DNA of 64,000 nt from Ectobius pallidus (GCA_964059195.1 CAXKWD010000001.1:218434484-218498483); one strand, 5' to 3'. Shown: positions 34,186 to 45,496, counted from the first letter of the stretch. The notes: generated by a model not told the origin, from the letters alone. Numbers and translations: made by a program.

Positions 34186-34704
34186 AAAGAATTACCATTT
34201 CATAAATATCTTTAAAATTTCCCGTTAATAAATGAAAAATGCATCCATCATGTTTCACGCGTTGAACCTGTGAAAATTCATATCAGCTGACAGAGCGCAA
34301 ATATGCAACATGTTAGTAAACTGCTTACTATTTACAGTTTGTGCCTCCTTATTAAGAGTTCATATCTCACCCACGCGTTGGAATTTCCAACTGCATTCTG
34401 TGTTTATGCGAGGGAAACATTCCAAATTAAAATTACAGTTATGAAAACGTGCAGGGTAATTTGATTTTAAGTGAATCCGTTGCTCCAAGGACGTAAACAA
34501 AGGAGGTACTTCAAAATAATGTCACAATGAGTCATTGTTCTTGTCTGATTTGGTTAACCAACATTGTTTGTAAACAACTGAGATAGGATCTTATTTTATG
34601 CTAGTAATCTAAGATGAAACGAAATTTCTCAATGATCTGTGCATTATCGCCTTAAAAATATTTGTCAATAAATGTTAATCTGTACAATCTATTTTACTTC
34701 AGTC
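34186..34704. other. Unassigned sequence
   Basis: No family recognised. Confidence 0.4.
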
Positions 34705-34712
34705 CTGTTAGG

Positions 34713-35300
34713 TAGGAATGAGTATCGATAGTTAAAACATCGATATTAAAATCGGCTGTAACCATCGAAGTTACGATAATATCGACCTGAAAACATCGAT
34801 GTTTATTTTAAAAAGTCGTGGTTTCAGAAATTAGGCAAAATTCATATATTTTTTATGTTATTTACATTCAGCTTCCCTCAGTTAAGGGTTGCCCTAAGAC
34901 AAAGCGTACCGGTAATGAAAAATAATAATTTGCACCACAAAGAAGCGTTTACAAGCATTTACAATAAACATTAAGAACAACTCACATTAACAACTAAGTC
35001 TTATATCAAGAAAACTTAAGAAACAACAAGAACAATAACTAGAAGACAAATATATAACAAATATAATTATAGAAAAACAAAATAATACCTAGGTATATTA
35101 ATATATTAAAAATATGGATATGGATATAAAAAATGGATATTTTGGGAAAGGATGACGCTGCAAATAAAATTATATCTTAGGACCAAGGTTAATTTATGAA
35201 AGTAAATGTAAAAAAATAATACTGTAGATTTTAAAAAACATCGATCATCGACATGGAAACATCGATTTTTTTTAAAATATCGGGCATCGATACTCAACTA
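34713..35300. mobile_element. hAT-like MITE with ATCGAT motifs (Z)
   Basis: The ends are TAGGAATGAGTATCGAT and ATCGATACTCAACTA. Flanking octamers CTGTTAGG and GTGTTAAG match at 6 of 8. CATCGAT or close variants occur repeatedly within ~90 bp of each end and not in the middle, a subterminal motif layout as in E1. No coding capacity. Confidence 0.65.
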
Positions 35301-35308
35301 GTGTTAAG

Positions 35309-35700
35309 GTATTGAAAGGCTCTCTTAAAATATCATGACCTCATTTACGGTATAATTTGGCACTGGGATTAAAGTTAACAGCTCAAAATACTAATTTTAG
35401 GTTTGAATTTTTTTTAATGCGTAAACGACTTTAATCCTTAAACCTTGAGTTTTCAACCCGCAGTCCCCGGTCTGTATGTGGCTCGCCAAGATGTTTTATT
35501 TGGCCCTCAGAGATTTGTTGTGACTGCATCAGTATAAATTTGAATTAAATGATATGTTTTCTGTTCCCTTAAGTGCCGCTATGTATGATATTCCTAGTGA
35601 AGTACAATAAAAATAATAGATCTGCAGTGTAACTTGAGTCGCTGTTTCTATCGCAAAAGCTTGGCTAGAAAGTAATATTTTAAATATCTTCACAGCTATA
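35309..35700. other. Unassigned sequence
   Basis: No family recognised. Confidence 0.4.
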
Positions 35701-36127
35701 ATAATACTTACTTACTTACTTACTTACTTATTTTCTCAATGGCAATAGACAATTCCTCAGCAAGCTAAAGGAACCCGAAGGTTCATTGCTGCTCTCACCT
35801 GAGCCCGCCATTCAACCCTATTCTGTGCTAACTCCTTCTAACCATCCCTCGAAAATCCTATTTCCCTTAAATATATCCTAATATTGTCCTCCCACCTACA
35901 TCTAGGTCTTCCAGGTGGTCTTTTCCCTTCGGGTCTCCCAGTCAATACTTTTGAGATATGTCTTTCCTCCCCCATGCGCGCAACATGCCCACCCCATTTC
36001 ATCCTCCGTGATTTAATTACCCTCACTATATCCGATGAAGAGTACAGGTCATGAAGCTCATCGTTATGCAGTTTTCTCCAGTCCGCATTTTCATCTCTCT
36101 TAGTCCAAATATTTTCCTAAGCTATAA
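35701..36127 (-). pseudogene. Non-LTR retrotransposon 3' end (L2)
   Basis: Minus strand: NDELHDLYSSSDIVRVIKSR, RMKWGGHVARMGEERH, then KVLTGRPEGKRPPGRPRCRW and DNIRIYLREIG, the conserved C-terminal tail of a LINE reverse transcriptase. A stop follows, then WRAQVRAAMNLR-like remnants. The 3' end carries an (AAGT)n tail (35703-35730, seen as ACTT on plus). Heavily 5'-truncated, as usual for LINE insertions. Confidence 0.9.
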
Positions 36128-36216
36128 TAATACAGCTAAGGAAAAGTACATTGTAAAATGTCGCACTTATCGCTGTTATAACAAAATAAGTAATTTTCTT
36201 AGCATGTAGAAAAGTG

Positions 36217-36377
36217 TCACTCATCTGGGGAGTCCCTCCATGTCCTTGTCTGGTCAAAAAAATATGTATGTGATCCAAAGGTAATCCCTCTCCCGACAGG
36301 TCGCGACCCTGTACGGCCCGGGCGGCTTGAGTCGCTTAAAGCCTAAAAGGGAGAGGTAAAACTACGATAAAGAAGAA
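36217..36377 (+). mobile_element. SINE1-family copy, 5'-truncated (SINE4)
   Basis: Contains only the 3' 161 bp of the family. A perfect 11-bp target duplication GTAGAAAAGTG lies at 36206-36216 and 36378-36388, so truncation occurred during insertion, not afterwards. Confidence 0.9.
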
Positions 36378-36388
36378 GTAGAAAAGTG

Positions 36389-36739
36389 AACATTCCACGT
36401 GCCTGTTCCCACTTTGCATGATAAGTAACGATTTTAATTAGCAATGGCATTTTCTCATCACACTTAGCTCCACTGAACAGGCTTTTAATTGATGTCCGAA
36501 GTGACAATTGTGACATCTGTGAAGGTGACAAGATTGTAATAAAGTAGAGACGTCCTTTTCCATATTTATGAGCATCTACTATACCGCCCTTGCTGTAATT
36601 GCTTATGCCACAAGTCGTTAATTACTGATGTATTTGTTATTACTTTAAATTCAATTTCCTTCTTCGTGATACATTATGTGCTCGAGTAGTTAATTTTTCT
36701 ACCTTCCAACATCCGAGCAATTTTGATAATTTACGTCTT
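36389..36739. other. Unassigned sequence
   Basis: No family recognised. Confidence 0.4.
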
Positions 36740-36822
36740 TAATTTATTTTTATTTTTCATTTGCTTTATTTTGTGCGTTTCCATTAACATTTTAAATTTA
36801 GTATTAATATATCTTTTTCAAG

Positions 36823-37257
36823 TCCACCGCTGTGGCGTAGGGGAAGCGTTCGCTCCTCTCACGCAACACGGGCCCGTGTTCGATTCCTAGTTACCTGGGT
36901 TTTTCCTCACCTGTGAGGCAAATGTCGGGTAACTTCAGGCCCTTGTGGTCCCTGGATATCATCTGACCGTCATTATAATTTTCATCCCATCCTCGCCTTG
37001 TTGGGAGTGAGTGTGTGTGTGAATGGTGTGTCTCGTCCTATGTGTTCGTGTTGTCTCGGAGGTGGCCCCGGCATTGGGCTGATCACTCATACGGGGAGGC
37101 CCTCCATGTCCTTGTCTGCTCAAAAAAGTATGACTGTGTTATGATCCATAGTGCATTCCTCTCCCGACAGGTCGCGGCCCGATAAGTCCCGGGCGGCGCT
37201 GCTTGCATACAGGTGCCTACAAGGGAGAGGTAAAATTACGAAAGAGAGAAAAAAAGA
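36823..37257 (+). mobile_element. tRNA-derived SINE (SINE3)
   Basis: Starts TCCACCGCTGTGGCGTAGGG with B-box region GTGTTCGATTCC. It lacks about 20 bp after the head compared with SINE1. The tail is GAAAGAGAGAAAAAAAGAA. Flanks resemble each other because of the tandem array, so the exact duplication is ambiguous. Confidence 0.85.
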
Positions 37258-37424
37258 ATTATTTTTCATTTACTTTTACGTGTTCTTTTCCATTAACATT
37301 TTAAATTTAGTGTTCATATATCTTTTTCATTTCTTTTGTCAATTACTTTTTTGATTATATTTATTTGTAATTTCTCGTATACTTTTTTGTTATCTTTTTA
37401 TTTTTTTTATATTCTTTGTCGATC

Positions 37425-37565
37425 GCCTGCGTGGTTTCGTGGTTAGCGTCGCTAGCTGCGTATCCGTCGGCCCGGGTTCGATCCCCGGTACCTCCTCGGA
37501 TTAATGGCCGTGGGTCTGCCTATGGCGGTAGGCATAGTCCCTTCAGTGATGTATCGCCATTGAGT
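37425..37565 (+). mobile_element. tRNA-like SINE, third family
   Basis: The head is GCCTGCGTGGTTTCGTGGTT with A-box-like TGGTTAGCG and a strong B box GGTTCGATCCC. It is followed by GGCCGTGGGTCTGCCTATGG. The acceptor stem does not close, so it is not a tRNA gene. Single copy in the window. Confidence 0.6.
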
Positions 37566-37720
37566 TTATTTTTTATATAACTTACTTTGTAATTATAGTA
37601 TTTTCTTCTCCATTCAGTTGTTTATTTATCTTTATCATTTCTGTTGTCATTTACTTCTTTGTTTAGATTAATTTTTGCTTTCTCGTACAATTTTTTTCAT
37701 TGTTCATTAAGTAATCTTGA

Positions 37721-38524
37721 CCCATTAATTCGTCATGAGATTCAGTTCCTCACAGAAATTGTGCCGAACTGCAAAGAAAACAGATAAAAAGATTATTAGG
37801 CTCATAGTTAATTTCTTGCTCGCTGTTCCTTAAGATTACCAAGCATTTTAAAAGTTCTTTCGAGTTATTATCCGTTCTTTTATTACAAATGTATGGCAAG
37901 TATTGTATCCTATAGAATACTTTACAAATTTAAGGGCTTCACTTCTTTAAGTAAATGTAAGTTGGATAAAAAATCGCAAATCTTCTGACATTTGATTGAT
38001 AATTATTAAGATTACATTTTACCTCATATATATAATCATATATATGCATATATATAGATTATTATTTATAGATTATATATAGATTATCATTACTGATCTC
38101 GGATAGAACTTATTGAAGAACCTGTTCTGCATTTCATCTTTAAATTAAACGGTTCATCTATGTAATTGAGTTTGTTATAAAAGTAGTCTGACCAGGAAAT
38201 TTAACTAGTATCGGTAATAAATAATCGATAATCGAAATATCCTGATCGATTTTAATCCTATTAGACTACTGATTATGAATACATATTCATGACAGTGTAA
38301 TATTTAACACGGTGTTTAGCACGGCTGTCATTCTGGATTGCCTAATGCAGTGTTTAACACCTGTGACCGTGCAGTTTTACTTTATGAGACCATAAAAACC
38401 TCTGCTTAGGAATATGAAATGAAATTACTTCTTACAACTATGTACAGTATATTACTTTGTTAAGGTTTATAACTGCTCTATGGCTCGTTCCAATAAAATT
38501 TGCCATTCTATTCGATAATAGCTT
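37721..38524. other. Unassigned AT-rich sequence
   Basis: A small TATATA-rich palindromic patch lies at 38030-38090. Nothing else recognised. Confidence 0.4.
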
Positions 38525-40204
38525 TTTTTTAGTACACGCTCTCTAAAACAGCTGTTTGTCGGACTGGTAACAAGCTAGCTATAATAGCAACCAAGGTTGC
38601 TAAAATTGCATAAAACTGCATTCATAATGCAGTTTTATCGGTCTAGTACTTTAAAGTCGTAATGACAATCTATTAAAAAAATCCAGATGGCATTGACCAG
38701 TCACACCAACTTAACATGGATTTAAGCATATGAATGCTCATAAAACAACAATTTTATGCCAACATGTTTCTTTATGATAATCAGAAACTTTACCAGGGTT
38801 TTTCACAAAACACGGTAATATACTTCATCATATAACAACAAACATAAGACAGCAACTTTTCACATCTTTGTTCACAAGAGAATCATTGCTTACCATGGAT
38901 GCACCAGCATTTAATTGCAATATATTCATTCTCATAGTCTACCGCTGGCGTGATGTTGCTGGCACCAGCTCCAATTCAACGTTTCTGGCTTGGATTGAAA
39001 TTTCCTCGGGATTATCACTCATATTTCCACAAGATTTTCATAAATACTAGTTCATATGCATTACTGTTTACAAAAAGGATCTATACCGCATTTCGTATTG
39101 GTACGATTCATTGTTGTTCCGCGATTCAGATGGCCTGGAGAATATGACTTTAACAAATGGCTGACTATCTTCCATTATACTTAATTATGTTTCATTGCAT
39201 GTAATTCAGAGAGCTCTTACGCAAAAAAAAATATTGTATGCACCACGTACGCAAAAAAACTTTATCGAACTAATCCAGTATTTCAGCCTCGGCTCACGCC
39301 TCGGCCGCTATACTAGATTCCTCCGCTAATAGCTATTTATGTATCAAGTACGCAAAATAACGCTTTAGCGGACGAATCTAGTATAGCGGCCGAGACTGAA
39401 ATACTAAATGAGTCCGCTAAAGTTTTTGCGTACGTGGTGCATACAATATTTTTTAGTAAAAGTTCTATAAATTATATGAAACAAAACAAAAAATACCGTG
39501 TAATTAATTATAATGAAAGGAAGTCAGTCATTTCTTTAAGTTATATTGTCATGGCCATCTAGATCATAAAACAACAATGACCGTACGTACCAATAACAAA
39601 TGTGATAGTAAAGATGCATAATATATGAGTCCCTTGTTTGTAAACAATATTGCATACCAACTAGTATTTATGAAAAGCTTATGAAAATATAAATGATAAT
39701 ACCGAGGAAATTTCAATCCAAGCCAGAAACATTGATTGGAGCTGCTACCAGCAACTTCACGGCAGAAATAGGCTATGAGAAGGGATATATTACGGCATTT
39801 AAATGCTGTTCGTCCATGGTAAGGAATGTTTTTCAAGTGAACCAAAATGTGAAAAGTTGTTGGCTTATATTTGTTGTCATGTGAAGAAGTGGGCTACCGT
39901 GTTTTGCGAAAAATCCTGGTAAAGTTTCTGATTATCATAAAGAAACGTGTTGGCTTAAGTGTGTTGTTTCATGACCAATTATATGCGTAATTTCATGTTA
40001 AAGTTGGTGTGACTAGTCAATGCCATCTGGGTTTTGTTTATAGATTACCATGACGACTTTAAAGGACAAGGCCGCTAAAATTGCATTTTGAATGCAGTTT
40101 GAATGCACTTTTATGCAATTTTAGCGGACTTGTCCTTTAAAGTGCAGCTTTTCGGCGTGTTACCAGTCCGATAAGCAGCTGTTTTAGAGAGCGTGTACTA
40201 AAAA
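38525..40204. repeat. 1.68-kb near-palindrome (T)
   Basis: The left arm (38525-39327) and right arm (39366-40204) are inverted copies around a 38-bp loop. Matches run the whole length: AGTACACGCTCTCTAAAACA at both outer ends, CAGATGGCATTGACCAGTCA, TTTCTTTATGATAATCAGAA, CTTGGATTGAAATTTCC and TGCACCACGTACGC. The arms have diverged, with small gaps. Each outer third holds shorter inverted words (GCTAAAATTGCAT). ORFs in the two arms are not each other's equivalents and have no motifs. Could be a large foldback transposon or an inverted duplication. Confidence 0.9.
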
Positions 40205-40315
40205 GAGTTATTTTGCGTACTTGATACATAAATAGCTATAAACGACCCAAAAAGCTACGTAGTTTTACTACCATAAGACTTTCTTTTAAATATCTATATT
40301 AGAAGAATTGAGAAG

Positions 40316-40738
40316 AATTAAAAATGCCTCGAATCAAACCTATTATAAGTCGTCTTCTTCTTCTTGTGAACAGCTCTTACAGTCTATAGCTAGCGCCTCC
40401 TTATTGATGATAGCTCATTCTTCTCTGATTTCTGCCTTTCTCCTCCTTCTTCTTATCCCCATACTATGCAAGTCCTTCCCCACACAATCCAACCATCTTA
40501 ATCTTGGTCTTCCCCTATTTCCTCTTCCTTCAGGTTTGCCTTCCAAAATCTTTTTAACCGATCTAACTTCTTCATCCATCCTAATCACATCCCCAATCCA
40601 TTCAATTCTTTTAGCTTTAAAAAGTGTTACTATGTTAGGTTTTCTATATAGCAAATTTAGTTCCATGTTTGATCGTATTCTCCACCCGTCTTTATCCTTT
40701 ATTGGTCCAAATATTTTCCATAATATTTTCACTATAAT
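40316..40738 (-). pseudogene. LINE reverse transcriptase C-terminus (L5, second lineage)
   Basis: The minus-strand 105-residue frame includes KILWKIFGPIKDKDGWRIRS, then KAKRIEWIGDVIRMDEE and KILEGKPEGRGNRGRPRLRW. It has the same order of motifs as L2 but different sequence, so a different LINE family. The frame is open but lacks the catalytic core. Confidence 0.8.
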
Positions 40739-40800
40739 AAAATAAAATCAGATAGACTGGTATAGCAAAGTGCCAGAATGCTTTTGTTTAATCAGTGATA
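40739..40800 (-). mobile_element. Family A end fragment (A9)
   Basis: Starts AAATAAAATCAGATAGACTG and contains AAGTGCCAGAATGC and TTTGTTTAATCAGTGATAAT, the far end of A on the minus strand. Confidence 0.7.
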
Positions 40801-41307
40801 ATAAATTTATGACTACTGATTAATAAATAGCTACAATTTAGTTTTTTCGAGTGCTATTGTGTTATGAGAACTATTTTACATATACTACTTTTTTGGGGCA
40901 AAATAATTTTTTGGCCTTTTTTTCCTTTCTTTGATGCCTAACCTAAAATTCTATTTTTAATGCCTTAACTTCCGATGCCTATTTATGCCAAATGAGCCAC
41001 CAGGAAGTGATGAGATGAGGGAATGTCATTGTTTCTGGGAACCTTGACATATCGATGAGTCAGGTACACATTACCCCCAGCGAAGTGGCTGCTAGATGTT
41101 ACTTAGTAAGAAGACATGTGGATAGAATACATAATGAAGACTTTAATAGATGTAACTTATTATGGGTATGCTGCCACTCATTTAATGACAAGCACAGTAA
41201 AGGAATACAAATGACAACCTCTACGCTGTACAAATCCCCGCTTTCCATTTCTCTCGCAACCAAAATACTTTTTCACCTGTACGAAAAGCAAAACAGCAGG
41301 GTGGGTT
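40801..41307. other. Unassigned sequence
   Basis: A T-rich block at 40890-40990 with GATGCCTAACCTAAAATTC may be an F-like fragment. Otherwise nothing. Confidence 0.35.
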
Positions 41308-41358
41308 TTTGTCTAGTCAAAAAATTATGTATATGATCCACCGCCGTCTCGAGAATTA

Positions 41359-41799
41359 CACTGCCTGTCCTATGCTTTATTTTAACATGGAGTTCAGAGT
41401 ATTGTTAAATTGCCTAATTTATCCAGTAGAGGCGACACAGTTCACACCCAGATTGCACCAATCACTAATCAAAATAAGCATTAAACAGACACAGATACTT
41501 GTGTTATTTGTTTAGAACGTAATATTATTCCAGTATATGACACGTTGAAATGGAATTTTGGAGCAATAATTAAAATAAATGTAAATTAATTAGACGCATT
41601 GATAGACTATATTATGAGCACCGCCGTCTCGAGGAGTAGGCCTAATACAGTTTAGAAGGCAGTGATTATGAGACGGCGGTGACAGCACTACATAATCAAC
41701 AATGTCGTAGCAAAAAACAAGAAGCAGTCTGGGTGTGAAAGGTGCTGCCATCTGTAATGTCGCCGAGTACGCAAAATTAGCCGTATAGGACAGGCAGTG
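41359..41799. mobile_element. TIR element nested in the CACCGCC element
   Basis: A perfect 15-bp inverted end pair, CACTGCCTGTCCTAT (41359-41373) and its inverse (41785-41799). Subterminal blocks GGCGACA and TTCACACCCAGA occur inverted on both sides as well. No unambiguous target duplication. It holds a small CACCGCC copy at 41619. Confidence 0.8.
41619..41664 (+). mobile_element. 46-bp CACCGCC miniature element
   Basis: CACCGCCGTCTCGAGGAGTA to AGAAGGCAGTG, flanked by ATTATGAG on both sides (41611-41618, 41665-41672). The right duplication runs into GAGACGGCGGTG, an inverted copy of the left end, so a slightly longer element ending at 41681 is an alternative reading. Confidence 0.75.
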
Positions 41800-41949
41800 T
41801 ATACACGATTAATACAGTTTAGAAGGCAGTGATATGATCCATAGAAACTCCTTCCCTCGGTAGGTCGCGGTCTTATAAGAACCGGGCGGCTTAGGCCGCA
41901 TAAATCTTCCTAAAAGTGGGAGGTAAAGCTGATAAAGAAAGAAAGAATA

Positions 41950-43120
41950 TCCATTTTTATGGGGATTTTCAACATCTAGGTTAATGCAGCGGAGGTTTTG
42001 CACCTGAGGAACTATGCCACCCACAGCGAACTGTCTGTCAGTGGTAGGGTCATGTTATGAACTCTGTCATCCATCCTGTCTAGATATTATTTGGATAAAA
42101 AGGTAAAAGGATGCCATAAAATGTACAAGTAGTAAGAACTTGTTTTGCATTTGATTTGTGTCTATGTGTGTGGTATTCGCATTAACCTATCACCTTTACG
42201 CATACATGTAATTTATTTTTAAAAACTAAAAAAAGCAACTATCCTTGAAAAAGAAAATACATTTTGCAGATCGTAAGGCTGCATGGGATGAGTTAATTTG
42301 TATGAATTACTTCCGACAAGAGTGAGGTTCGTGAATATACGTACCGAATAGCTAATTAAACCTACAAATTATTCAGGTAAATCTTATTTTTTGCACGACG
42401 TAACTAATTAGTGGTACTTACGAATATTGTTGCCGTGGATCGTAACTTGACATTCCCACACACAATCTGGTTGCTATGAAAACAGAAGAAATCATAACGC
42501 TGAAAAAATTACAAAAAGCACTAGTGCCGTAAGTAAAACCATCACAATACAAGCCTTTATTTTGATATATTTATCGCAATAGTACAATCGTTTCAGTTAT
42601 TTAAGGCAATAAAATTCCTTCATCCCCTCTCATGGCGTTTAGATCCAAACTACTTCTTGTAGGCCTACTTAAATAAATCAAAATCCTAGCTTATTATACA
42701 ACTCCCTGGGACAAGATAATATGGCGACTCGGTCAACAATACTTATTTACAAATATTCCCATAACAACCAACACATGCGAATCACTTTCAAAAATATAAC
42801 ATCTATCTTCAATAATGTACCGGTATTTACATAATATTTTCAGCTAATATCTCAATTAATTTTATTAAATTGATATAAATAATCATCGTGCAAAAAATAG
42901 CATGCAATACTCGTTCCGTAAGTGCATAACGGATCTCGGTAATTGAAAAAACTCTTTCCTCGATCCGTATGCACCGCTTACAGAACTAGTATCGCAATAT
43001 ACTACTATAGTATTTTAACAAAGAGTCTGGTCCAAGTTAGATGTAAGCTCTTCCAACAGGTGTGCATGTTTTTGCTCAAAGGAATGTTTCCTGATACTAA
43101 TTTGATGCGATTATCTAAAC
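41950..43120. other. Unassigned sequence
   Basis: An imperfect inverted pair around 42910-42985 (CCGTAAGTGCATAACGGATC and GATCCGTATGCACCGCTTAC) may mark a decayed short element. No coding signal. Confidence 0.4.
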
Positions 43121-43405
43121 TAAACTCCGTAGCGCTGCATCCCTGAAGGGCAAGGCCTACCACCCGACCACTGCATCGTCTTTCACAGGCAGATGACAGT
43201 ATTTGGGGCATGTGTCAGCATGCCGACACCGACGGTCGTTAATGGTGGTTTCCGTAACCGGAGCCGCTATTTCTCTATCAAGTAGTTCCTCAGTTTGCAT
43301 CATGAGGCTGACTGCACCCCGTTCCAGTCCTCCCTACCTCAGAAAAATCCCAGGAGGATCGAACCCGGGTCTACGGATCAGTAGCCAGTGACGGTCCGAT
43401 GCGAA
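43121..43405 (-). mobile_element. Probable SINE (AC2)
   Basis: On the minus strand a B-box-like GGGTTCGATCCTCC follows a GGCTACTGATCCGTAGAC segment. The distal part matches the fragment at 26428-26545. The tRNA-like head is incomplete, so assignment is tentative. Confidence 0.5.
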
Positions 43406-43604
43406 CATCTCACTGTATTAAATTATTTTACTGGTTACTTACTAAATGTGCAATAGGCCAGTCAGTAGAGGATCGAAACAGTGGGATATATTGCAAACGG
43501 TGATGTATAAGCTTTTATTTTTTTTAATTTGTATAGGCCTATATGGATACAAACATGTAAAAAACAAAAATGCTAACACGGGTGACCTCGGGAAAACTTT
43601 TGGC

Positions 43605-43652
43605 AGCAAAAAAAAAAAAAAAAAAAAACAAAAAAAAAAAAAAAAACAAAAA
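43605..43652. repeat. A-rich tract
   Basis: A nearly pure A run with three single C interruptions. It abuts the start of a Helitron fragment. Confidence 0.95.
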
Positions 43653-43659
43653 AACTCGG

Positions 43660-44146
43660 AATTTTAATGCCTTTTTTTGGTTTCTTGCCTATAACTCCTA
43701 AACGGTGCATTCTAGCGAAAAAACTTGTGCTTAAGAGCATCGCGATTTTTTTAGTATAGGTCTATCGTAAAGAAATATCGATCACTTCAATTTTGTAAGC
43801 CCACCCTGGTCGTCTCATTTGTTTATAAAGACAAGGCACACAGACAAATGAAATTTTCAACATAGACGGGAAGAGGGATAATGAATGTATGCCTAAATGG
43901 ACAAGCATTGATCGATTTGGACGGAACTCACTATGCAGTTGTTTTATGAGACAGGGAACTCGAATCTGAAGTCTTTTTCCCAAGCTGCGGTTTCTAATCG
44001 TGGAATGCACTCCAAAGCCGGATTTTTAGCTGTTTCATTATAATTACTAATCGTTTAGTTTATGAATGATTCTTGTGTAAGTTTTCATAAATATGTTTAC
44101 AATCTTCGGATTAATTATCATGGACGTAGCCGCGGATTTCTGCTAG
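43660..44146 (+). mobile_element. Helitron f2, 5'-incomplete
   Basis: The 3' end TGGACGTAGCCGCGGATTTC is followed by TGCTAG|T. It is collinear with Helitron f1 and gives the uninterrupted version of the f1 insertion point (CACCCTGGTCG...ACATAGACGG). No 5' TC end was found beyond the A tract. Confidence 0.75.
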
Positions 44147-44727
44147 TTAAGTTATTTAATAACTCTGCCTCAGGGTTAATTTCAACATCATCAATGGTTG
44201 TAATGGGTACCAAATTACTAATAATTATAATTAACGCGATGTAGAGTTCAGAGTGCGCAATGATGATGCGCATTTTGTGGTTGATAAACAATTTTCCAGT
44301 TGTTTGCATGTGAATTTTATCTTTGGGGTTTTCCACTTCTCTATCTTCAATATTGTACATTTCGTTTTGTCGGTTATGTGCATTACTGACGTCAGGGTCA
44401 ATTTGCAATTCGATATGCTCAATTTAAGAAATCATCATGATGCAGTAGAAACGGAAAGTGTAGAACATCTAAGACTAGGTGGTTATTTCACCCTTACATT
44501 GCTCTTTTATTTCAGACCAGTAATATGTAAGGATTTGTTCAAAATCAACCGATAAAAGTGCCCTATTTAAGATATTCTTGGCTATATTAAACCTTTTTAT
44601 AGGTCTATCATTTTCGGTTACAAACCTGCAGCCGGTTAGGATAAATAAATGTAAACCTAAAAATATTAGAGGTCAATTTTCATTTTTGGCCACTTAAATA
44701 TTTGGAATAAATATTTGAAGAAAGGTA
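44147..44727. other. Unassigned sequence
   Basis: Overlapping ORFs on both strands (44118-44555) of 96-100 codons have no recognised motif. They might be remnants of a transposase but I cannot support that. Confidence 0.35.
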
Positions 44728-44729
44728 TA

Positions 44730-45494
44730 CAGTGCACACCGCTTATTGTGATTACTTCGGGACATAACTAATCTGATAACATTAACCGATTGATAACAGT
44801 AGCGGAAGGAATTAAATTAAAGGTATTTATTAATTTTTAAGAAAATTAACTACAAAACATAATTTAAAATATTACGTAACTGTGAATAATTGAACCACTC
44901 ATAGGCCAATAGGCTGTAGTAATAAACTGCAAGCAACTATTTTTTCAACCAGTAACAAAGTTTTTAATTGTTTTACTTTCCTTTAGGAGTCCATTAACCA
45001 ATACTCCATACTCAGTTACGAGTATTTTTGGAAATCTATAGGCCTACTGATCTGTGGGGAACAAAACATCTAACGCCTGTCTGTTCAAGTCTCTTCATTT
45101 TACACTAACCATCAGTGCATGTCAGCACTGTTATCTTCATAAATCAAAAGCTGCAGCTTAACTGTGGGGTGAAACATGTTTTATTGCTTAAAGAGAATGC
45201 CACCCCCTCGAACAGGTCATCCTGTGAGCTGGAAACAGTACCGTCACTTCCAATACAACACAATACAGTTGAGTCAGAAACGAAATCCTTAGTAAAAAAA
45301 TTTTGAATGACATACAATACTTGGAAATAAAGCCGAAAAACAGAAAATGTGATAACATAAACCGAATCTTTGATCACAATAAACAGTATTTTTTCAATGT
45401 ACCAGTAGCCTATTAACCCGTACTGGACTCATAAAAGTGATAACATTACCTGATTGATAACATTACCCGCGATTACATTAAGCGGCGTTCACTG
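44730..45494. mobile_element. TA-flanked TIR element, pogo-like (AB)
   Basis: The ends are CAGTGCACACCGCTTATTGT and, inverted, CAGTGAACGCCGCTTAATGT, flanked by TA (44728-44729, 45495-45496). TGATAACATTA motifs recur near both ends. It is 765 bp. Two ORFs inside (45115-45306 plus, 45144-45377 minus) are mutually overlapping and unrecognised. Tc1/mariner-pogo membership is inferred from the ends and the TA duplication. Confidence 0.75.
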
Positions 45495-45496
45495 TA

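Larger units (their letters stand above)
36740..37720. repeat. T-rich tandem array interrupted by two SINEs
   Basis: Three degenerate units share TCCATTAACATTTTAAATTT or TCCATTCAGTTG..., then CATATATCTTTTTCATTTC and AATTTCTCGTA. They lie at about 36770-36822, 37285-37425 and 37600-37710. One SINE splits units 1 and 2 and a different one splits units 2 and 3. Unit boundaries are approximate. Confidence 0.6.
41339..41831 (+). mobile_element. CACCGCC element carrying further insertions
   Basis: The ends are CACCGCCGTCTCGAG and CAGTTTAGAAGGCAGTG, with a perfect 8-bp duplication ATATGATC (41331-41338, 41832-41839). This places the CACCGCC family with 8-bp-duplication elements, probably hAT. The element proper is only the outer ~50 bp; a second element of 441 bp occupies the middle. 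Confidence 0.85.
41308..41945 (+). mobile_element. SINE1-family fragment split by an insertion (SINE5)
   Basis: The left piece GTCTAGTCAAAAAATTATG (41308-41338) and right piece (41840-41945, GGTCGCGGTCTTATAAGAAC to GATAAAGAAAGAAAGAA) are consecutive parts of the SINE body. A 493-bp element plus its 8-bp duplication lies between them. Confidence 0.85.

Noticed and set aside
40308..40745. 145-codon plus-strand ORF, the longest in the window
   Set aside because: It is the antisense of the LINE reverse transcriptase C-terminus (L5), whose minus frame has recognisable RT-tail motifs.
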